From the NCBI GenBank assembly GCA_030146285.1, contig JASLBZ010000205.1:1-11589 (forward strand): a stretch of 11,589 nucleotides of DNA, given 5' to 3'. Shown piece after piece: positions 1 through 7,115 of the stretch. A model generated the notes under the pieces. That model saw only the letters and a program-made list of their open reading frames with translations, was not told the DNA's origin and searched no databases. This stretch comes from Neisseriaceae bacterium (GTDB lineage Bacteria > Pseudomonadota > Gammaproteobacteria > Burkholderiales > Neisseriaceae). The position numbers and the translations under genes are program-made. How positions within the stretch are numbered: position 1 is the first letter of the stretch; each line of letters begins with the position of its first letter.

Positions 1-159
1 CAATCAGAATAATCAAAATTGATGTTGTAAATGCATTTTATTGAGAAAATTTTCGTAATAGCAGTCCCAGTATGTTGGGAATATGGTAAAAATATACCCA
101 TAGCCTTTAAGGCAATCAGATGCGATTAACGAATAACTTACAATATGTGAATAAGCACG
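1..159. other. Upstream region of avtA, no gene seen
   Basis: This AT-rich stretch has no open frame of useful length and presumably carries the avtA promoter. I see no clear -35/-10 pair. It has small dyads: GAAAATTTTC at 45-54, and TCCCA/TGGGA arms at 65-69 and 76-80. None has a T tract, so none looks like a terminator. The window starts inside this region, so the preceding gene is not visible. Confidence 0.4.
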
Positions 160-1425
160 ATGATTTTTTCTAAATTTGGTAATAAATTTGCAGGCAATTC
201 AAGTATCTCTAATTTAATGCATGATTTGAACGATGGTTTAAGAACCCCTGGTGCGATTATGCTCGGTGGCGGAAATCCTGCGCACATTCCAGAAATGGAT
301 GCATACTTTCAAAAATTATTGGCTGATATGTGTGCCAGTGGCAAATTAACCGATGCTTTGTGCAGCTATGATGGTCCACAAGGCAAAGATGCCATGTTAA
401 AGGCCTTAGCTGTAACCTTAAATAAAAAGTACTCTTGGAATATCAGCGAAAAAAATATTGCCTTAACCAATGGCAGTCAAAGTGCATTTTTTTACTTATT
501 TAATCTTTTGGCCGGTCGTTTTGAAGATGGCAGCTGTCGCAAGGTATTGTTCCCATTGGCGCCTGAGTATGTCGGCTATGCTGACTCTGGTTTGGATGAT
601 GATTTATTTATTGCCAATAAACCGCACATTGAGTATTTACCCAATGGTCAGTTCAAATATCGGGTTGATTTTAATACTTTGGATATCACTGAAGACATTG
701 GGGTCATTTGTGTTTCACGTCCAACCAACCCAACGGGCAATGTGATTACCGATGCCGAAGTGGCGCATCTTGATCGCTTGGCCAAGCAACACAATATTCC
801 ATTGTTAATTGATAACGCTTACGGTGTGCCGTTTCCGAGCATTGTTTTTACAGAGGCAACACCATTTTGGAATGAGAATGTGATTTTGAGCATGAGCTTG
901 TCCAAGCTAGGTCTTCCGGGAACGCGTTGCGGCATTATTATTGCCAATGAAGAAACCATTAAGGCCGTGAGTAACGTTAATGGCATCATTAGCTTAGCAC
1001 CGGGCAGCATTGGTTCTGCCATGGCTTTGGAAATGCTAGAACGTGATGATTTGATTTCTTTATCAGAAAAGACCATTAAGCCATTTTACCAAGAACGCGT
1101 TGATCAAGTGGTTGATTTAATCCGTCAGTATATTCCAGAAAATCAATGTTTAATCCATAAGCCAGAAGGGGCTATTTTCTTATGGCTTTGGTTCCAGAAC
1201 CTACCCATTAATAGCCAAGAATTGTATGAGCGCTTAAAAAAACGTGGCGTTTTGATGGTACCCGGTCATTATTTCTTCCCTGGTGTTGAAAAAGACTGGC
1301 CACATGCCCACCAATGCATCCGCATGAATTATGTACCAGAGTTAGCCGAAATTGAAAAAGGCATTGTCGTTTTGGCTGAGGAGTTGAACTTGGCGTATCA
1401 GGGCATTCAAAGCGCATCAACATAA
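160..1425 (+). CDS. avtA: Valine-pyruvate aminotransferase AvtA
   Basis: This is a cytoplasmic PLP-dependent (fold type I) transaminase that interconverts valine and pyruvate with 2-ketoisovalerate and alanine, at the junction of alanine and branched-chain amino-acid synthesis. The 421-aa product is close to the 417 aa of E. coli AvtA and resembles it along its whole length as I recall that sequence. Visible landmarks are the N-terminal segment NDGLRTPGAIMLGGGNP (residues 24-40), RPTNPTGN (187-194), the cofactor Asp/Tyr in DNAYG (D218, Y221), the PLP Schiff-base lysine K249 in SLSKLGLPGTR, and the C-terminal substrate-carboxylate arginine near R388. The ATG at 160 fits the family N-terminus (MIFSKFG against MTFSLFG in E. 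coli), but its Shine-Dalgarno is weak (TAAG about 7 nt upstream). The gene appears monocistronic, with 268 bp before the next gene. The family assignment is near certain; the main substrate in this organism is inferred. Confidence 0.95.
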   Translation: MIFSKFGNKFAGNSSISNLMHDLNDGLRTPGAIMLGGGNPAHIPEMDAYFQKLLADMCASGKLTDALCSYDGPQGKDAMLKALAVTLNKKYSWNISEKNIALTNGSQSAFFYLFNLLAGRFEDGSCRKVLFPLAPEYVGYADSGLDDDLFIANKPHIEYLPNGQFKYRVDFNTLDITEDIGVICVSRPTNPTGNVITDAEVAHLDRLAKQHNIPLLIDNAYGVPFPSIVFTEATPFWNENVILSMSLSKLGLPGTRCGIIIANEETIKAVSNVNGIISLAPGSIGSAMALEMLERDDLISLSEKTIKPFYQERVDQVVDLIRQYIPENQCLIHKPEGAIFLWLWFQNLPINSQELYERLKKRGVLMVPGHYFFPGVEKDWPHAHQCIRMNYVPELAEIEKGIVVLAEELNLAYQGIQSAST

Positions 1426-1653
1426 GGCGTTATCAAGTGTTGCTGGTCTTACTAAATGAAGCCGTAAGCCAAAAGCCTTTTGGATAAACAGCTGTCAAAG
1501 TGGTAACAAAAGAGAAGTATGCTGATTATTTTGGTTTATTGGGTTGGTGTGCATAACAATTTTCAATGTTGGGGAATACTTTTCAGTTTGCGTTTTACTC
1601 ATGAAAAGAAATAAGAAACCATTTAAAATTATGCAAGCAAGTTATTGTGGACC
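1426..1653. other. Intergenic region avtA-DyP
   Basis: I see no convincing gene and no canonical Rho-independent terminator here. The most regular element is a perfect dyad, CCAAAAGCCTTTTGG, at 1469-1483 (7-bp arms around a single base). It lacks a T tract and its loop is too small for a stable hairpin, so if it does anything it is more likely a protein-binding site than a terminator. Confidence 0.4.
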
Positions 1654-1689
1654 TATAATAGATTTAACATTTATTTAAACTTAGGGGGA
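1654..1689 (+). promoter_or_regulatory. Putative promoter -10 and ribosome binding site of the DyP peroxidase gene
   Basis: A perfect -10 hexamer TATAAT lies at 1654-1659, 35 bp before the start codon. No good -35 is seen at the usual spacing, so the promoter may need an activator. A strong Shine-Dalgarno, AGGGGGA (1683-1689), sits 4 nt before the ATG at 1694 and fixes that start. The promoter call is inferred from sequence alone. Confidence 0.5.
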
Positions 1690-1693
1690 TTGT

Positions 1694-2623
1694 ATGAAGC
1701 ATCAAGAAGTCATCGCACAGCCAGGTGAAAATTGTTATTTTATGGTATTTAATTTGCTGGATGCCGCAAAAGATCGCGAGGTTGTTGTTGATTTGTGTAA
1801 TAACCTCTCGGGCATGATTCGCAGCATGAAAAACCGATTTCCTGAGCTGGAAGTCAGCTGTGTATTGGGCTTTGGTGCAGATGCTTGGCAAACGCTATTT
1901 CCTAAGATCGGTTTACCAAAGGAGTTGGAAACATTTTCTGAAATCAAAGGCCCAGAATTCACCGCAGTTTCAACACCCGGTGATTTGTTTTTTCACATTC
2001 GAGCGTTGAAAGTTGCAGCTTGTTATGAATTGGCTTCTATTATTAGCAATCAATTAAAAGACGTGGCAGTTTCTGTGGATGAAACCCATGGTTTTCGGTA
2101 TTTTGATGGCCGTTCTATTATTGGTTTTGTTGATGGGACAGAAAATCCAGAATACCCTGATGAGCGCATTGCTTATGCTGTCGTGGGCGATGAAGATCCT
2201 GATTTTGCAGGTGGTAGTTATGCTTTTGTACAAAAGTACATTCATGACATGGACGCTTGGCAAGCCTTGAGTGTGAGTGAGCAAGAAAAAGTCATTGGAC
2301 GGCATAAGTTTAATGATGTTGAGTTGCAAGATGACGAAAAAGAACCGGGCTCACACAATGTGGTGACGAATATTCAGGATGCAGATGGCAATGATTTGAA
2401 GATTGTCCGCGCTAATATGCCATTTTCAAATCCTTCTTGCTACGAACACGGTACTTATTTTATTGGTTATGCGCGTTATTTTTCAACGACAAAAAAAATG
2501 TTAGAAAACATGTTTGTCGGCACTTCGACAGGCAGCACAGATAGCTTGTTAAAATACAGTAAAGCCATTACAGGGACATTATTCTTCGTACCATCTCCTG
2601 ATTTTTTGGATGATGTTCAGTAA
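1694..2623 (+). CDS. Dyp-type haem peroxidase (class B, cytoplasmic)
   Basis: This is a dye-decolourising-type haem peroxidase: it uses H2O2 to oxidise small aromatic or porphyrin-like substrates. The 309-aa length matches class B (TyrA/DypB/YfeX-like) enzymes. The hallmark GFVDGTENP is at residues 144-152, with the distal catalytic aspartate D147. The proximal haem ligand is likely H221 in GSHNV, and the distal arginine R239 in IVRANMPF. The motif GTYFIGYAR and the C-terminal TGTLFFVPSP are also typical. There is no Tat or Sec signal peptide, which separates it from EfeB-type enzymes and places it in the cytosol. No encapsulin gene lies nearby and the C-terminus (FLDDVQ) does not look like an encapsulin-loading tail. 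It appears to be transcribed alone. The physiological substrate is unknown; roles in peroxide defence or haem and iron handling are inferred from the family. Confidence 0.92.
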   Translation: MKHQEVIAQPGENCYFMVFNLLDAAKDREVVVDLCNNLSGMIRSMKNRFPELEVSCVLGFGADAWQTLFPKIGLPKELETFSEIKGPEFTAVSTPGDLFFHIRALKVAACYELASIISNQLKDVAVSVDETHGFRYFDGRSIIGFVDGTENPEYPDERIAYAVVGDEDPDFAGGSYAFVQKYIHDMDAWQALSVSEQEKVIGRHKFNDVELQDDEKEPGSHNVVTNIQDADGNDLKIVRANMPFSNPSCYEHGTYFIGYARYFSTTKKMLENMFVGTSTGSTDSLLKYSKAITGTLFFVPSPDFLDDVQ

Positions 2624-2693
2624 TCTATGTTGCGCCTTATTGGTGTTGTCAACATGATTAAGGTTTTAAGAGGATGATTTTCAGTGGCCTTAT

Positions 2694-2712
2694 ATTTTAC
2701 TTTTTGTAAAAT
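2694..2712. repeat. Inverted repeat downstream of the DyP gene
   Basis: ATTTTAC and GTAAAAT (7-bp arms, 2694-2700 and 2706-2712) flank a TTTTT loop, about 70 bp after the DyP stop codon. It is AT-only except for one G-C pair, so it would be a weak hairpin. It may be an operator or part of the DyP mRNA 3' end. No T tract follows it. Confidence 0.35.
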
Positions 2713-2773
2713 GTAATGGACATGGCTGTTGGATAAGACAGCATGGCGAATCAAACATAGAAATGTCGTTGTA

Positions 2774-2808
2774 CCATAGGATAATGAATTATCTTCATTG
2801 TCCTATGG
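2774..2808 (+). repeat. Strong 15-bp stem-loop in the DyP-aspA gap
   Basis: The arms 2774-2788 (starting CCATAGGA) and 2794-2808 (ending TCCTATGG) pair over 15 bp around a TTATC loop. The only departure from perfect pairing is one T opposite G, which becomes a G-U wobble when the plus strand is RNA. There is no T tract after it, so it is not a terminator by itself. That the wobble pairs only in plus-strand RNA favours, weakly, a role in a plus-strand transcript. Confidence 0.6.
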
Positions 2809-2883
2809 AAAACGGTCATGAAATTCGATATACTCAAGTCAAACTTAAAAGCAATAACAATAAAATAAATAGGACACATGGAC

Positions 2884-2906
2884 AAAAGCCCATCAGGGCT
2901 TTTTTT
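2884..2906 (+). terminator. Rho-independent terminator
   Basis: The stem AAAAGCCC (2884-2891) and GGGCTTTT (2896-2903) enclose an ATCA loop, and the T run continues to 2906. It lies 261 bp past the DyP stop, which is far for that gene alone and suggests either a long 3' UTR or a separate short transcript ending here. It also insulates aspA from upstream transcription. Confidence 0.85.
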
Positions 2907-2923
2907 GCGTTGTATTAAAGGGA

Positions 2924-3067
2924 AAATAGATAGGTAGCGTGTCATCATCAGATGCAATCTATTTGAAAAACATTTTGTTTTATCATCCTAAAATTTTTCA
3001 TCTCGTCGTTTTGGATGCGTTATGAAATTCAAAACGAACGGTGGCGAAAAAAGGGTCAGATCGACCC
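2924..3067 (+). promoter_or_regulatory. Upstream/leader region of aspA with three inverted repeats
   Basis: Three dyads follow one another before aspA. The first is AAATAGAT/ATCTATTT (2924-2931 and 2957-2964). The second is CGTTTTGGA/TTCAAAACG (3007-3015 and 3028-3036), nine pairs with one G-T wobble. The third is GGGTC/GACCC (3053-3057 and 3063-3067). The second and third lie in the probable 5' UTR, between AT-rich promoter-like sequence (for example TTGAAA at 2963 and TAAAAT at 2989, at non-ideal 20-bp spacing) and the aspA Shine-Dalgarno at 3093. They could be regulator sites or RNA structure. I do not recognise a known riboswitch. Confidence 0.35.
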
Positions 3068-3103
3068 GAAGCTTACTGACACCACACTACACGGAGTTTT
3101 AGT

Positions 3104-4528
3104 ATGACATCCGCAGCATCCACACGTCTTGAAAAAGACTTACTTGGTACTTTAGAAGTGCCAGCCAACGCATATTATGGTATCCAAACCTTACGCGCCG
3201 CTGATAACTTTCATTTGTCTGGTAAAACCTTAGCTGATTATCCTCATTTTATTATTGCTTTGGCCATGGTGAAACAAGCCGCTGCCAAAGCAAACAATGA
3301 ATTGGGTTATTTATCTAATGAAAAATACCAAGCAATTGAAGCTGCTTGCAAACGATTGATCAATGGTGAATTCCATGATCAGTTTGTAGTAGATATGATT
3401 CAAGGTGGTGCAGGGACGTCTACAAATATGAATGCCAACGAAGTGATTGCCAATATCGCTTTGGAAGAAATGGGCAAACAAAAGGGTGAGTATGCATTTG
3501 TACACCCGAATAATGATTTAAACATGGCGCAATCGACTAACGATGCTTATCCAACAGCCATTCGTGTTGGTTTATTGTTAAGTCAAAAAGATTTATTGGC
3601 AAGTTTGCAAAATTTGATTGCTTCATTCACCAATAAGGCCGGTGAATTCAATGGCATCTTAAAAATGGGTCGCACCCAATTACAAGATGCAGTACCAATG
3701 ACTTTGGGTCAAGAATTCAAAGCTTTTGCAAGTAATTTGGCAGAAGATTATACTCGTTTGACAACCTTAATGCCTGAGCTTTTGTGTGACACCAATCTTG
3801 GTGGTACTGCAATTGGTACTGGTATTAATGCAGATCCGCGCTATCAACAATTGGCTGTTGATAGCTTGGCTGCAATCAGTGGTCATGCGATGAGAACGGC
3901 ACCGGACTTGGTAGAAGCAACGTCAGATATGGGGGATTTTATTTTATTGTCTGGCATGTTAAAACGCACAGCCATGAAATTGTCAAAAATCTGCAATGAT
4001 TTGCGCCTATTGGCCAGTGGTCCTCGTACGGGTATCCAAGAAATCAATTTGCCTGCACGCCAACCTGGTAGTTCCATTATGCCAGGTAAAGTGAACCCTG
4101 TGATTCCTGAGGCGGTTAATCAGGTTGCTTTTGAAGTGATGGGTAATGATTTGACCATTACCATGGCATCGGAAGCCGGCCAGTTACAGTTAAATGTAAT
4201 GGAGCCTGTGATTGCTTATAAGCTCTTTGACTCGATTAATCTATTGCAACGGGCCATGGATATGTTGCGTGAATTGTGTATCGATGGCATTACTGCAAAC
4301 AAAGAGCATTGCCTAAGCTTGGTTGAGAATTCTATTGGTTTGGTAACGGCATTGAATCCTTATATCGGTTATGAGAACTCAACTCGCATTGCCAAAATAG
4401 CCCTTGAAACTGGCCGTGGTGTTTTGGAGTTGGTTCGCGAAGAAAATCTATTGGATGATGATGTACTTGCAGATGTATTGCTGCCTGCTAACATGATTGC
4501 CCCTCGTTTGGTGCCTGCTGAAGTGTAA
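3104..4528 (+). CDS. aspA: Aspartate ammonia-lyase (aspartase) AspA
   Basis: This cytoplasmic homotetrameric enzyme of the fumarase/aspartase superfamily deaminates L-aspartate reversibly to fumarate and ammonia, linking amino-acid nitrogen to the TCA cycle and fumarate respiration. The 474-aa length is close to the 478 aa of E. coli AspA. The three conserved regions are present: GTSTNMNANEV (residues 104-114), QSTNDAYPT (143-151) and GRTQLQDAVP (189-198), plus the signature GSSIMPGKVNPVIPE (322-336) carrying the catalytic-loop serine S324 and K329. Glutamine in GRTQLQDA and PVIPE in the signature favour aspartase over class II fumarase, which has GRTHLQDA and PTQCE. GGAG at 3093-3096, 7 nt before the ATG, supports the start. 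A strong terminator follows directly, so the gene is probably monocistronic. The upstream gap contains inverted repeats that may regulate it. Confidence 0.95.
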   Translation: MTSAASTRLEKDLLGTLEVPANAYYGIQTLRAADNFHLSGKTLADYPHFIIALAMVKQAAAKANNELGYLSNEKYQAIEAACKRLINGEFHDQFVVDMIQGGAGTSTNMNANEVIANIALEEMGKQKGEYAFVHPNNDLNMAQSTNDAYPTAIRVGLLLSQKDLLASLQNLIASFTNKAGEFNGILKMGRTQLQDAVPMTLGQEFKAFASNLAEDYTRLTTLMPELLCDTNLGGTAIGTGINADPRYQQLAVDSLAAISGHAMRTAPDLVEATSDMGDFILLSGMLKRTAMKLSKICNDLRLLASGPRTGIQEINLPARQPGSSIMPGKVNPVIPEAVNQVAFEVMGNDLTITMASEAGQLQLNVMEPVIAYKLFDSINLLQRAMDMLRELCIDGITANKEHCLSLVENSIGLVTALNPYIGYENSTRIAKIALETGRGVLELVREENLLDDDVLADVLLPANMIAPRLVPAEV

Positions 4529-4549
4529 ATCAGCTTCGCTACTGAATAC

Positions 4550-4588
4550 AAAAAACAGCCTGAAATGTTGATTTCAGGCTGTTTTTTT
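4550..4588 (+). terminator. aspA terminator built on an inverted uptake-sequence-like pair
   Basis: The perfect 17-bp arms AAAAAACAGCCTGAAAT (4550-4566) and ATTTCAGGCTGTTTTTT (4571-4587) flank a GTTG loop, with T's to 4588. The structure is symmetrical enough to work in both directions. The arm core CAGCCTGAA equals the last 9 bases of the Kingella-type DNA uptake sequence AGGCAGCCTGAA. In Neisseriaceae, inverted uptake sequences commonly form terminators. Confidence 0.93.
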
Positions 4589-4641
4589 GTGGGTAATGGA
4601 TTTTATCGGGTGATTGATGCATTTAAAATGGTGAATAAGTG

Positions 4642-4683
4642 TTTACTTTTCTTTACAAATTAATAATAATGATAGCTATTATT
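4642..4683 (+). promoter_or_regulatory. Putative Fur-regulated promoter of the TonB-dependent receptor
   Basis: AATAATGATAGCTATTATT at 4665-4683 matches the 19-bp Fur consensus GATAATGATAATCATTATC at 14 positions, and lies within longer arms AATAATAAT (4662-4670) and ATTATTATT (4678-4686). Possible -35 elements are TTTACT (4642-4647, with TAATAA at 4664-4669) or TTTACA (4652-4657, with TATTAT at 4677-4682, spacing 19). The Fur box overlaps both possible -10 sites, so bound Fe-Fur should block transcription. The promoter elements are inferred. Confidence 0.65.
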
Positions 4684-4741
4684 ATTACGATATGCGTAAA
4701 ATTACCAAATTCAAACCATTTGTAAAATTAAGGGACAATCA

Positions 4742-6925
4742 ATGCAACGCAAGATTTTGGCCGTTTCAGTATTGGCAATGTTAGCAACAAACAGTTGGGC
4801 ACAAACAACAGAAGCTGCAACCACACTTGATGATGTTGTGGTGTCAGCGACAGGTTATGAACAAAAAATCAAAAATGCTCCAGCTAGCATTACAGTTATT
4901 TCTGAAGAAGAATTGACCAAAAAAAACTACACCAGTGTTGCAGAAGCTTTAAGTGATGTGCCTGGTGTGGATATTCGCAATGGTGCGAGTAAAACAGGCG
5001 TTCTTGGTATTGAGATGCGTGGTATGCCTTCTAATTACACCTTAATTTTAATTGATGGCCGACGTCAAAATACCTCAGGTAGCATTGCCCCAAATGGTTT
5101 TGATAGTACGATGCAAGGCTTCTTACCACCGATGTCAGCCATTGCACGCATTGAAGTTGTCCGCGGCCCTATGTCGACTTTGTATGGCTCTGATGCCTTA
5201 GGTGGTGTGGTCAATATCATTACAAAACCAATATCCAGTGGTGAATGGCATGGCAATGTAAAAGCACAGGCAACGATTCAACAAGACCGAGATGTCGGTG
5301 ACTCAAGAGCATTAGACATTTACACCAGTGGCCCGATTGTTGCTGATAAATTGGGTATTGAAGTACGCGGTCGATTCTTCAATCGTGATGGTTCAAAACG
5401 ATTGTATGAAAATGCCACAGGGCGAGATCCAAGAGCAGGACGCAGTGATAACTATGATTTAGGAACCAAGTTATCTTGGGACATCAATGACGATAATAGT
5501 CTTTGGGTCGATCTAAACACGTCAAAACAATGGTATGACAATAAAGACAGCCGTTTGGGAACGTTGGATACCTATAAGCCCAATGGTGAGCCCAATAAGA
5601 TTTCTGGTTACAAAGATAAGCTTACATTTTTACGCAATCAATATGCCATTGGACACAAATTGTATTTGGGTTCAACGACGGTTGAAACCACATTGAGCAA
5701 AGTGGACACTGAAACCAAAGGGCGCACATTGCCAAAAGGAAACGTGCCTGCATTGGGTTATGTGTACAAAGGTGGCGAAGATCGCAAGCTGAAAAATACC
5801 GATATTATTTTCCAAAGCAAGGCTTTAATTGATTTGGATGAGCATGCGATTAATGCGGGTTTTGAATATCAAAACAACAAAACTGTTGATGCAGCTGCCG
5901 GACAAGGCAATAGCTTTAAACAAAACTCATGGGCACTTTTTGCTGAGGATACTTGGCGTTTTGTTCCGCAGTTGGCACTGACGTTTGGTACGCGATATGA
6001 GCATCATAAGACGTTTGGTGGAGAGTGGACACCAAGAGCTTATTTGGTTTGGGATGCCAATGAGCAATGGACTTTAAAAGGTGGTGTGAGCACAGGTTAT
6101 AAAGTTCCAACATCCAATCAGCTGCATGATGGCATTAATGGTTTTACTGCACAAGGCAAAACGGCCACCATCGGTAGCCCAAGTTTGAAACCAGAAAAAT
6201 CAATTAACTATGAATTGTCTGCCAATTACACCAATGATAAATTGGATTTAACTGCAACAGCGTTCTTGAATCAGTTAAAAGACAAAATCAGCAAAGGCAA
6301 TCCAATTGCAAATTGTGACTATGCGGGTGGAGTGACTGGCAATTGTATTTCATTGGGTGGTTTCCCAACCCAAAAAGAATTTGATCAAAATGTCAACTTA
6401 GACAAAGCGCAGTCAAAAGGACTTGAGTTGACGGGTAAGTATCAGGTAACACCAGATTGGCAATTAAAAGGTTCATACACATGGATGAAAACAGAAGTGA
6501 AATCTGGCGCTGAAAAAGGCCAGTATTTTGTGAATGTGCCCAGAAATGCATTGAACTTAACCAGCACTTATCAGTTTAACGAAAGGCTCAATGCTTGGGC
6601 TGGTGTTGAATACAAATCTAGCCGTAAGCGTTTTGGAGCTGCGCCAACAAGCAAAGACAATATTGAAATTGCCAAATTAACGGACAATAAATTCAAAGGC
6701 TATACTGTTGTGAATTTGGGTATGCAATACCAAATCAATAAAGACCTGAACTTTACTGCCGGGATTGACAATGTTTTGGATAAGAAATTTGATAAAGCCA
6801 AAACATTTGTCAATTCAAATGGCGAAGAACAAGTTGTGTATGATTATTCGAATGGTGGCCGTAGCAATGAAGGTACTTATATTGATCGCCGTAAATTGTG
6901 GATGTCATTGTCGTATGATTTTTAA
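4742..6925 (+). CDS. TonB-dependent outer-membrane receptor, CirA-like (ferric catecholate siderophore type)
   Basis: This outer-membrane gated channel would import a ferric siderophore using TonB-ExbB-ExbD energy. The 727-aa protein starts with a Sec signal peptide (residues 1-20, cleavage likely after SWA) and a TonB box, DDVVVSA (30-36). The plug domain follows (about 43-163) with LILIDGRR and the strongly conserved RGPMSTLYGSDALGGVVNIIT (141-161, shown here in part by position), then a C-terminal 22-strand barrel ending in the typical aromatic F727 (LSYDF). It resembles E. coli CirA in plug and barrel (for example TSGPIVADKLG and WTPRAYLVWDA), with about 60 extra residues. Two cysteines, C525 and C535, probably staple an extracellular loop. 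AAGGGA at 4730-4735 supports the start. The Fur box upstream supports iron. There is no His-rich loop as in the zinc receptor ZnuD, so although a zinc importer lies next door, zinc is less likely. The exact ligand cannot be read from the sequence. Confidence 0.9.
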   Translation: MQRKILAVSVLAMLATNSWAQTTEAATTLDDVVVSATGYEQKIKNAPASITVISEEELTKKNYTSVAEALSDVPGVDIRNGASKTGVLGIEMRGMPSNYTLILIDGRRQNTSGSIAPNGFDSTMQGFLPPMSAIARIEVVRGPMSTLYGSDALGGVVNIITKPISSGEWHGNVKAQATIQQDRDVGDSRALDIYTSGPIVADKLGIEVRGRFFNRDGSKRLYENATGRDPRAGRSDNYDLGTKLSWDINDDNSLWVDLNTSKQWYDNKDSRLGTLDTYKPNGEPNKISGYKDKLTFLRNQYAIGHKLYLGSTTVETTLSKVDTETKGRTLPKGNVPALGYVYKGGEDRKLKNTDIIFQSKALIDLDEHAINAGFEYQNNKTVDAAAGQGNSFKQNSWALFAEDTWRFVPQLALTFGTRYEHHKTFGGEWTPRAYLVWDANEQWTLKGGVSTGYKVPTSNQLHDGINGFTAQGKTATIGSPSLKPEKSINYELSANYTNDKLDLTATAFLNQLKDKISKGNPIANCDYAGGVTGNCISLGGFPTQKEFDQNVNLDKAQSKGLELTGKYQVTPDWQLKGSYTWMKTEVKSGAEKGQYFVNVPRNALNLTSTYQFNERLNAWAGVEYKSSRKRFGAAPTSKDNIEIAKLTDNKFKGYTVVNLGMQYQINKDLNFTAGIDNVLDKKFDKAKTFVNSNGEEQVVYDYSNGGRSNEGTYIDRRKLWMSLSYDF

Positions 6926-6982
6926 TGAAAAAAAACAAATCCCATCTTGGTGATTCGGTTAGATTCAGATAGGCATATTGTT

Positions 6983-7014
6983 AAAAAGCCAGTCATTTAG
7001 ATGACTGGCTTTTT
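6983..7014 (+). terminator. Rho-independent terminator after the TonB receptor
   Basis: The 14-bp arms AAAAAGCCAGTCAT (6983-6996) and ATGACTGGCTTTTT (7001-7014) enclose a TTAG loop. It sits 57 bp past the receptor stop and separates it from the zinc operon. This argues that the two units are transcribed independently. Confidence 0.92.
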
Positions 7015-7034
7015 ACTTGCTGAAGAAAAAAAGG

Positions 7035-7065
7035 TTTACAGTTTGTAATGTTATACTATATCATT
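7035..7065 (+). promoter_or_regulatory. Putative Zur operator and promoter of the zinc ABC operon
   Basis: TGTTATACTATATCA at 7049-7063 matches the neisserial Zur consensus TGTTATDNHATAACA, as I recall it, at 14 of 15 positions. It extends to a 19-bp dyad at 7047-7065 with one mismatched pair, also close to the E. coli Zur box. A possible promoter is TTTACA (7035-7040) with TATATC (7057-7062) at 16-bp spacing, so Zn-Zur bound here would cover the -10. This is the best evidence in the window that the downstream transporter carries zinc rather than manganese. Confidence 0.75.
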
Positions 7066-7115
7066 TACTACTTAACAGTTATTGAGCGCACTGGCATCAA
7101 CGCTAGCGTTATACC

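Larger units (their letters stand above)
2774..2906 (+). ncRNA. Candidate small RNA or 3' UTR-derived RNA (speculative)
   Basis: Three parts in order resemble a trans-acting sRNA: a strong stem-loop (2774-2808), an A-rich apparently unstructured stretch (about 2830-2883, including AGCAATAACAATAAAATAAA), and a Rho-independent terminator with a seven-T run (2884-2906). No convincing coding frame covers it. I cannot find a good promoter directly upstream, so the 5' end is uncertain, and it may instead be released from the 3' end of the DyP mRNA. Transcription and Hfq binding are inference only. Confidence 0.3.

Noticed and set aside
12..23. ATCAA-AA-TTGAT dyad as a possible FNR site before avtA.
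   Set aside because: FNR sites read TTGAT-N4-ATCAA; here the half-sites are in the opposite order and at the wrong spacing.
1519..1614. A 31-codon frame with a purine-rich stretch (AGAGAAG) before its ATG.
   Set aside because: Short, without a clear domain or composition pattern and without operon context; probably chance.
1694..2623. DyP peroxidase as encapsulin cargo or as a Tat-exported EfeB-type enzyme.
   Set aside because: There is no encapsulin gene nearby, no loading-peptide-like C-terminal tail and no twin-arginine signal.
4692..4784. A 30-codon frame (starting MRKITKFKPF) between the Fur box and the receptor start, overlapping the receptor gene.
   Set aside because: There is no Shine-Dalgarno, its second part is in a shifted frame of the signal-peptide sequence, and the peptide has no meaningful pattern.
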